NCBI GenBank assembly: GCA_028752905.1
Contig: JAQNBH010000010.1
Span: forward strand, 13,783,984-13,847,983
Direction: 5' to 3'
DNA: 64,000 nt
Source: Cladorhizidae sp. MBARI D1340-BT2
Taxonomy: Eukaryota; Porifera; Demospongiae; Poecilosclerida; Cladorhizidae
Positions 58,816 to 64,000 of the stretch are shown here, in pieces; within the stretch, counting starts at the first letter, position 1, and every line of letters starts with the position of its first letter. The position numbers and the translations under genes are program-made. The notes under the pieces were generated by a model. The model did not search any database, had not been told where the DNA came from, and saw nothing but the letters and a program-made list of their open reading frames with translations.

Positions 58816-59225
58816 ATTATTGTCGATTTCAATTCTTTGTCTAGATCATTAAAATCACAGTTAGCTGCCAAACTTCTCAGTCGTGTGGCAAATTGAGCTA
58901 CAGTTTCACCCTTCTGTTGAGCTGCCTGTCGAAATTGAAAAATTTCAAAGTCCACATTCTTCTTTGGTGAGAAATATTCAGTTAGCTTAGTAATGGCTGT
59001 GCCATAGTCATCTCCAGCATCAGGGTTGGTATCAAATATTTCTTGTGTTGTTTGTCCAGCTTGATACAGGAAGAGTGCATGCTTCTGTTTGTCATCTGTG
59101 ACGTTCATGGCTACCAGGTATGTCTTGAAACGCTTTGTCCAACTCTTCCACCTCTGACTTAGTGAACTAGGTTCATGTATAGGGTCAAATCGGGGTAACG
59201 GTGACAACTCAATCCTGGCTACCAT
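58816..59225 (-). pseudogene. Truncated gag of the third gypsy family (B2)
   Basis: WKSWTKRFKTYLVAMNV, ALFLYQAGQ and TKLTEYFSPKKN are present. The frame is cut off at STII by the junction with block A2. Confidence 0.85.
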
Positions 59226-60504
59226 AGCTAGCTACAATAGAACTATCTTTGATCCTCGTCGCCAGTTGTGGTGTTTAGGTGGCTATGGTATTAGGAGGCA
59301 GAGATAACTTGTGAATCAAGAGACAAGATATATTCCAATCACATGCATATCAGACACTAATACAATCCATCGTGAAGTAACAACATAATATTATGACGTA
59401 TGATGATAATGTGACGTATATAATAACTAAATAATTTAGTTGATTTTGCTGGTATGACCAATTGCTACTTTTATCAAGCAGAATGAAGCTTACCTCTGAC
59501 AATGTCAACTCATCGCTGTTCTATCATGTTAATAACACTACCACCCACCACTTGCAGAAGAGGAAGCTGTAATTCATAGCTAATAAAGAGCAGGTACTAT
59601 ATACAACCAGTGAAAATGTTGTAGCTATATACTCCATCGAAGTGTCAACATATGTTCATCTAAATTACCTTATGGTTCCCCTGAGGTTGGATTAAAACAT
59701 ATAACATTTTCAACATTGCTGAAAATGGTGCTTCAATGTAACTGAAGCGAAGATCTTTAAGTAATTTATCTTTCCCAAGTAAAATTACTGACTATGAAGC
59801 AGCACTTCACTAACTAGCCACTTAGTCTAAGTTTGGTGACTAAACTTCCAATATCATTAAGTTCCACATCCCCACAGCATCGACCAAGAGAATCTTACTG
59901 TTGTGCTGTAAAATAAGCCATGCAAATTGGAGGATAAATTTGTCAATTTGCAAGAGTCTGCCACTCAAAGTTGATGCAGTCGAAAAGTAACCTTGAAAAA
60001 GCCCACTCACGGGTAAATTTTGGAAAATAGTGATAAATTGGATGACACCAAAACCTAAGCCATGTGGAATGGAAGTACTGGCCTCTGTGTGTGGTAAATC
60101 TGTCATCAATGAAGCCCTACTACAGATGCAAGTGATACTGATGCAATGCCCAAAGAGACAGACCACATTAAATACTGAGTGTACGACACAAGTGGTCAGT
60201 ACAAGTTTATCCAACTCTCTCTGTATAATAAGATATTATATTATATTAACAAACTTTCAGCTCGTTGTATAACAATGTAAGGTAATACTTGTTTTATTTA
60301 CATATTATATACTGCCTCTATAGAGCAAGCTGGTTCTCCAGATTTAGAGAGTTAAATAACTTTTCAGCTATTGCAAATGTCAGTGATGACATTTTAAGTG
60401 ACAATGGAAACTTTGTAATTGTTTTAGTTGCAAAAACATCATTATTTAATTGCTAATTATTTCTGTGGGTTGAATTAACCATGAATATGTCTAACAAGAC
60501 AGTG
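58816..60504. repeat. Duplicated block B, copy B2
   Basis: Copy of 43,621-45,301 joined to block A2. It includes gag codons (59,225-58,820), a primer-binding site with the more regular TGGCGACGAGGATC, and the LTR from about 59,268. It ends at GACAGTG, after which B1 and B2 differ completely. Confidence 0.92.
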
Positions 60505-61223
60505 ATTTAGAACATGGAAGTGTTTCAACAATGAAACAAAACAGTAAGACCTTCTATTGCAGGCTAACTCTAAATTCTAACTGTTAGAATCTCTCTTAGT
60601 TGTCACTCATAGCTTGGTTTTGCCATGGATTATATATACAAGTTAAAAAAGGAATGGCTTCCTTCCAAGGAACTATATACATACCTCACAGGCTAGCTAG
60701 TTATGAAACTAATGATTCCTACTTCATAGACAAGACAGATATGTGGCAAATCTCTAACCAGATTGATTACTAATCCATGGAAGTTATTTCATCCAGCATC
60801 TTCATTTTAACAAACATATTTTTGGTCACCCAGTAAATGATATCCCTTTCCAGCTATTTGAATTTCATGATATCTCCACTGTTTAATATGCCACTGATGC
60901 AATACTGGACCAAGCCATGATTTGTGATGCAAACCAACACAGCCATCTTTTGACAGTAAAATCACTTGCATAAGTTATTGGTCTGATCGCTACTCCTTCC
61001 TCAATACCCCACCCCCTTTTCCTCTAGATCAGTTCTAGTACACCTTGAAAGTCTTATTTACCAGTGATTGTTATTATAGCAATTAAGATCTGGTTTGTGG
61101 TAAAACAAGATTTACTTGACCATTGGTCACTACAACACAGGGAACTTGTGCATGTTCAAGAATGAAGATCTAAGCAATACATTTATATTTATGAAACATT
61201 GAACAATAGAGCGCGACTATTGA
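60505..61223. other. Spacer without recognised genes
   Basis: AT-rich single-copy-looking DNA. No ORF or repeat worth naming was seen. Confidence 0.5.
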
Positions 61224-63150
61224 GTGGCAGTTTTACCTAAAATTAAGAAACAATACGCTACTGAGTGCGGTGTTATTGTCTCCCTGTTACCGAATAGTGA
61301 GTCCCAAACGTCAACATGGACGTTTCCGGCCGCTCTCTTCATGTTGCTAACTTTTGAAGAGGTCATTTCTCTAGTCATTAGGGATGATAAGGCGCTCCCT
61401 GAAGATGATTCTGAATAGAAAGTGGGTGAAGCCATCTACAGTTCTCGACTGCAGATCTTGGGGTCAAGCTATCCATGGCTATCTCACCCTGAATGCAAAA
61501 CGCTAAGACCAGCTGGCTGGTGGCGAAACAGTCATGAAGAGAAGGACCACGAAAGCTTTTTAGGTTTGTGAACGTATCTAGTTCTAATAATTATTAGCAC
61601 AAAATAGATGTTTTAAACCTAGCTATTAGCTTGTTAGCTATTGTTATTTGAATTGAAATTCAAATACACCTCCTAGTGTATAAACTAGTGTCACACATGT
61701 AGCTATAGCCCAGGCATAATTTATGAAATTTATTTGTTGAAATTTTGGTTGAATTTGTGTTGAAATAATGTTGACAGATATGAAGAGCCTTCAACTCCAC
61801 CTACTCCACTAAACATTGCAACTGCTCTCCGCTTCATGGCCACCCCTACCCCTATCCTATCTACTTCTGCCATATCCTGGCTACTGCTCCATAATCCTGG
61901 TCACTCCAGTTCAGGCTACTCCCTCGACAGTCCCTTCTTCTTTTCCCCATTCTTCAGGGACCTAGTTTTGTACGACCAGATTGCGGGGTGGTGGATGCAT
62001 TTCGAATACTCAGCGTCCCAGTTGCTACAGACGTATCACTGCCTCCCCTATTTTTCCACTTCCTCCTCCCATTAGATGCAGATGAGAAGGCGTTAGTCGT
62101 GCCTACAGGGTTAATATTCCAGCTGTCAATCTGTCCAGCACTCTGGCCACTCCAGCTTGAAACTGGAAGTAGGAAGAACTGAACCCAGCAGTGTTATACC
62201 TACTCATTTAACCCTGGCCCAACCCCTCCTACAGAACCCAGATAATCTCCAGCATAATGCCTCGCAATCAGTTTTTGCCCCAAAAAATTGTTTCCTTCAC
62301 CTAAACAACCCTCAGCAAGCAGTAATCTACCCTCAACCCGAGTATGATCGCCTTTGCAAGGTGCGGCCCTTACTAGATCTGATAATCCCGAAGTATGTTG
62401 GTCATAGTACAACCTCCACCAGCAGGTAACCATTGATGAAGATGATCCACTTCAAAGGTCGTCTTGTCTTCAAACAATATATGAAGGACAAGCCAACTAA
62501 GTGGTGTATGAAGTCATTTGTTTTGACATATTCGACTAATGGTATGTTGGTAACTTCCAAATCTATACTGGGAAGGGGATGAAGGCCACCCAGCTGAACT
62601 GCCCGTAACACTGAAGAGGAGGAAATTGGATGGTTCAAGGGTGGCTATCGCTTGTCCTCCGTGCATGATAGATTACCAGGCATATATGCATAGAGTTGAC
62701 CGAGGATACTCAAAACTTTTATAACATAGGCAGGCAGACACCAAGTGTGGGGAAGAAGCTGTTTGCATACATAGTTAAGTGAACAGCTATGTTCTTGTGA
62801 CATTCACCCAGTAGAGCATGGTATACCTAGGAGGCAGAAGCATGACTTCTTCCAAGTTTCGGGTGGAGATAGCTAGTGAGCTCGTGGGCAGCTTCTCTTC
62901 AAGACAGCATGTTGGACATCACACATCCACTGAACACCAGCAATTAGACAGTCTTATTCAAGAATTAGACCACTTTCCTCTCCATGAAGCACAGAAGAGT
63001 AGTTATGTGGTATACTTGAATGTGTTGAGATGGAGAAACCTTCTGTCTCACGGAAGCAAAACCCAAGGTGATGTGCAAATATTGCCAAGTTCACCTCTGC
63101 ATCTACTGTTGTTGTTTTTTGCATACCAAACCAAGGCAAAACACTAGAGA
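61224..63150 (+). pseudogene. Decayed piggyBac-type transposase
   Basis: Plus strand, many frameshifts. The probable N-terminal exon ends near 61,563 (LTFEEVISLVIRDDKALPED, acidic). An acceptor near 61,779 precedes YEEPSTPPTP. Then FLHLNNPQQ, YDRLCKVRPLLDLIIPKY (62,290-62,400), HFKGRLVFKQYMKDKPTKW (62,440-62,510) and STNGM are clear piggyBac core matches, followed by CPPCMIDYQAYMHRVDRG (62,655-62,705) and a Cys-rich end (CKYCQVHLCIYCC, about 63,080). The order follows the DDE_Tnp_1_7 family. The Asp in the VDEAMIPFKGR-type motif is present only in another frame. It is inactive. Confidence 0.65.
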
Positions 63151-63314
63151 GAAGTATAATCATGTTACTGGCCATTTTATGTGTGTAAAATAAATAAACG
63201 TCAAATGATGTTGATAAAACAAATATTGATAAATATGTGTGAACAATTCTTGTGAACAAATCAATGAATTGTGCAGGCTGTGCTTATTATTTAATTTATT
63301 TTTTATTTTTACAG

Positions 63315-63731
63315 TACTGTTGGTAAACAATAATGGTATAACAGAACCTAATTGCAAGGGCCATGCGGGCAATCCTGGTTGTAATAATAATGATCATTGT
63401 AAGTATGTAATCATATTCATATTTGGTGGTCAAATTGATTTTACAATAATGTTTGACAACAATGCTGCTTTCAAGAAACGAATTGCAAAGAGCAATAATG
63501 CATTTCTGATTATATATATTAAAGTGTACATGGCTGATTAAAAAAAAATTACGCTTGGAACTTAGCGACGATAGTTAAGCAATATGCATTGAGATGAAAG
63601 TTTATCATAAAAATTAGAAAACCAACAACTAACAAAATGCATGAGGTTGTTTGCTAAGAATTCATCGTGTTGTTAACTGCTAGATGCAAGTCATATTAGT
63701 GCCAAAAGATGTTCAAGATATAGGCGGCTAT
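63315..63731 (+). other. Possible exons of an unrecognised gene at the right edge
   Basis: 63,315-63,398 is framed by TTTTTACAG and GTAAGT, and reads NCKGHAGNPGCNNNDH. 63,684-63,731 is framed by TGCTAG and GTGAGT, and joins in phase (CSRYRRL). The splice sites are good but there is no recognised domain, and the gene would run off the window. Confidence 0.25.
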
Positions 63732-64000
63732 GTGAGTATATTGGTAGTTGTACGTACAGCTGACCAGCTGTGGTATTTTTTATGCTTCCTGTTTATAATA
63801 ATGATATTCACAACAATGTGGTTTGTTACTAATTATAATGCCCATCACCTTATCAGCTATGATACATGGTTGCTAGGTAGGTACTTCACTTCATCAGCCT
63901 TCTGCAGGAGAACTCCTGACTGGGGAAGGAGGAGCGCCCATGAAGGAGACTGGGTGGGCGGATGGCCCTGAGTGGAGGTCAGGAGCAAGTGTGGGTATGG

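Overview
This is an AT-rich stretch of a metazoan nuclear genome. It holds spliced genes with GT-AG introns, an adhesion-type G-protein-coupled receptor (a metazoan hallmark), and many transposable elements from animal families. Dense TAGCTA motifs in non-coding DNA and compact introns would fit a marine invertebrate such as a demosponge. That is an inference; nothing here fixes the species.

Layout. (1) 1-16,055 is block A1, a mosaic of nested mobile elements. On the minus strand it carries a multi-exon Ginger-type transposase gene (integrase with HHCC, DDE core and GPY/F, then a Ulp1-like cysteine protease and a PHD finger). That gene is split by a full-length Ty3/gypsy retrotransposon at 3,492-9,057. 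A fold-back MITE, a Merlin/ISXO2-like relic, the tail of a pogo/CENP-B-like transposase, a Penelope-like fragment and pieces of a second gypsy family follow. (2) 16,056-18,010 is another decayed gypsy polyprotein on the plus strand. (3) 20,324-41,069 is the main host gene, a 13-exon adhesion GPCR on the plus strand. All its intron phases agree, but the last exon has an in-frame TAA between TM5 and TM6. (4) 42,441-45,301 is a third, internally deleted gypsy element plus flank (block B1), followed by an 18-bp tandem array rich in CACCTG. (5) 47,499-58,815 is block A2, a second copy of block A. It has a solo LTR where A1 has the whole retrotransposon, and a nearly complete pogo/CENP-B-like transposase where A1 has a Penelope-like filler. 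(6) 58,816-60,504 is block B2, a copy of B1 joined directly to A2. (7) 61,224-63,150 is a decayed piggyBac transposase, followed by possible exons of an unrecognised gene at the right edge.

The most notable observation is the domain order of the 3,492-9,057 element: LTR-PBS-gag-protease-integrase-RT-RNaseH-PPT-LTR. Integrase lies before reverse transcriptase, as in Ty1/copia, although the domains are Ty3/gypsy. This is the Gmr1-like arrangement, and its capsid region resembles the gag from which the vertebrate SCAN domain is thought to derive. The relic at 16.1-18.0 kb has the same order. Target-site duplications show that the full element in A1 and the solo LTR in A2 come from one insertion, so the insertion predates the duplication of block A.

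All transposon genes seen are disrupted by stops, frameshifts, nested insertions or lost catalytic residues. The receptor is the only gene with an essentially intact reading frame.
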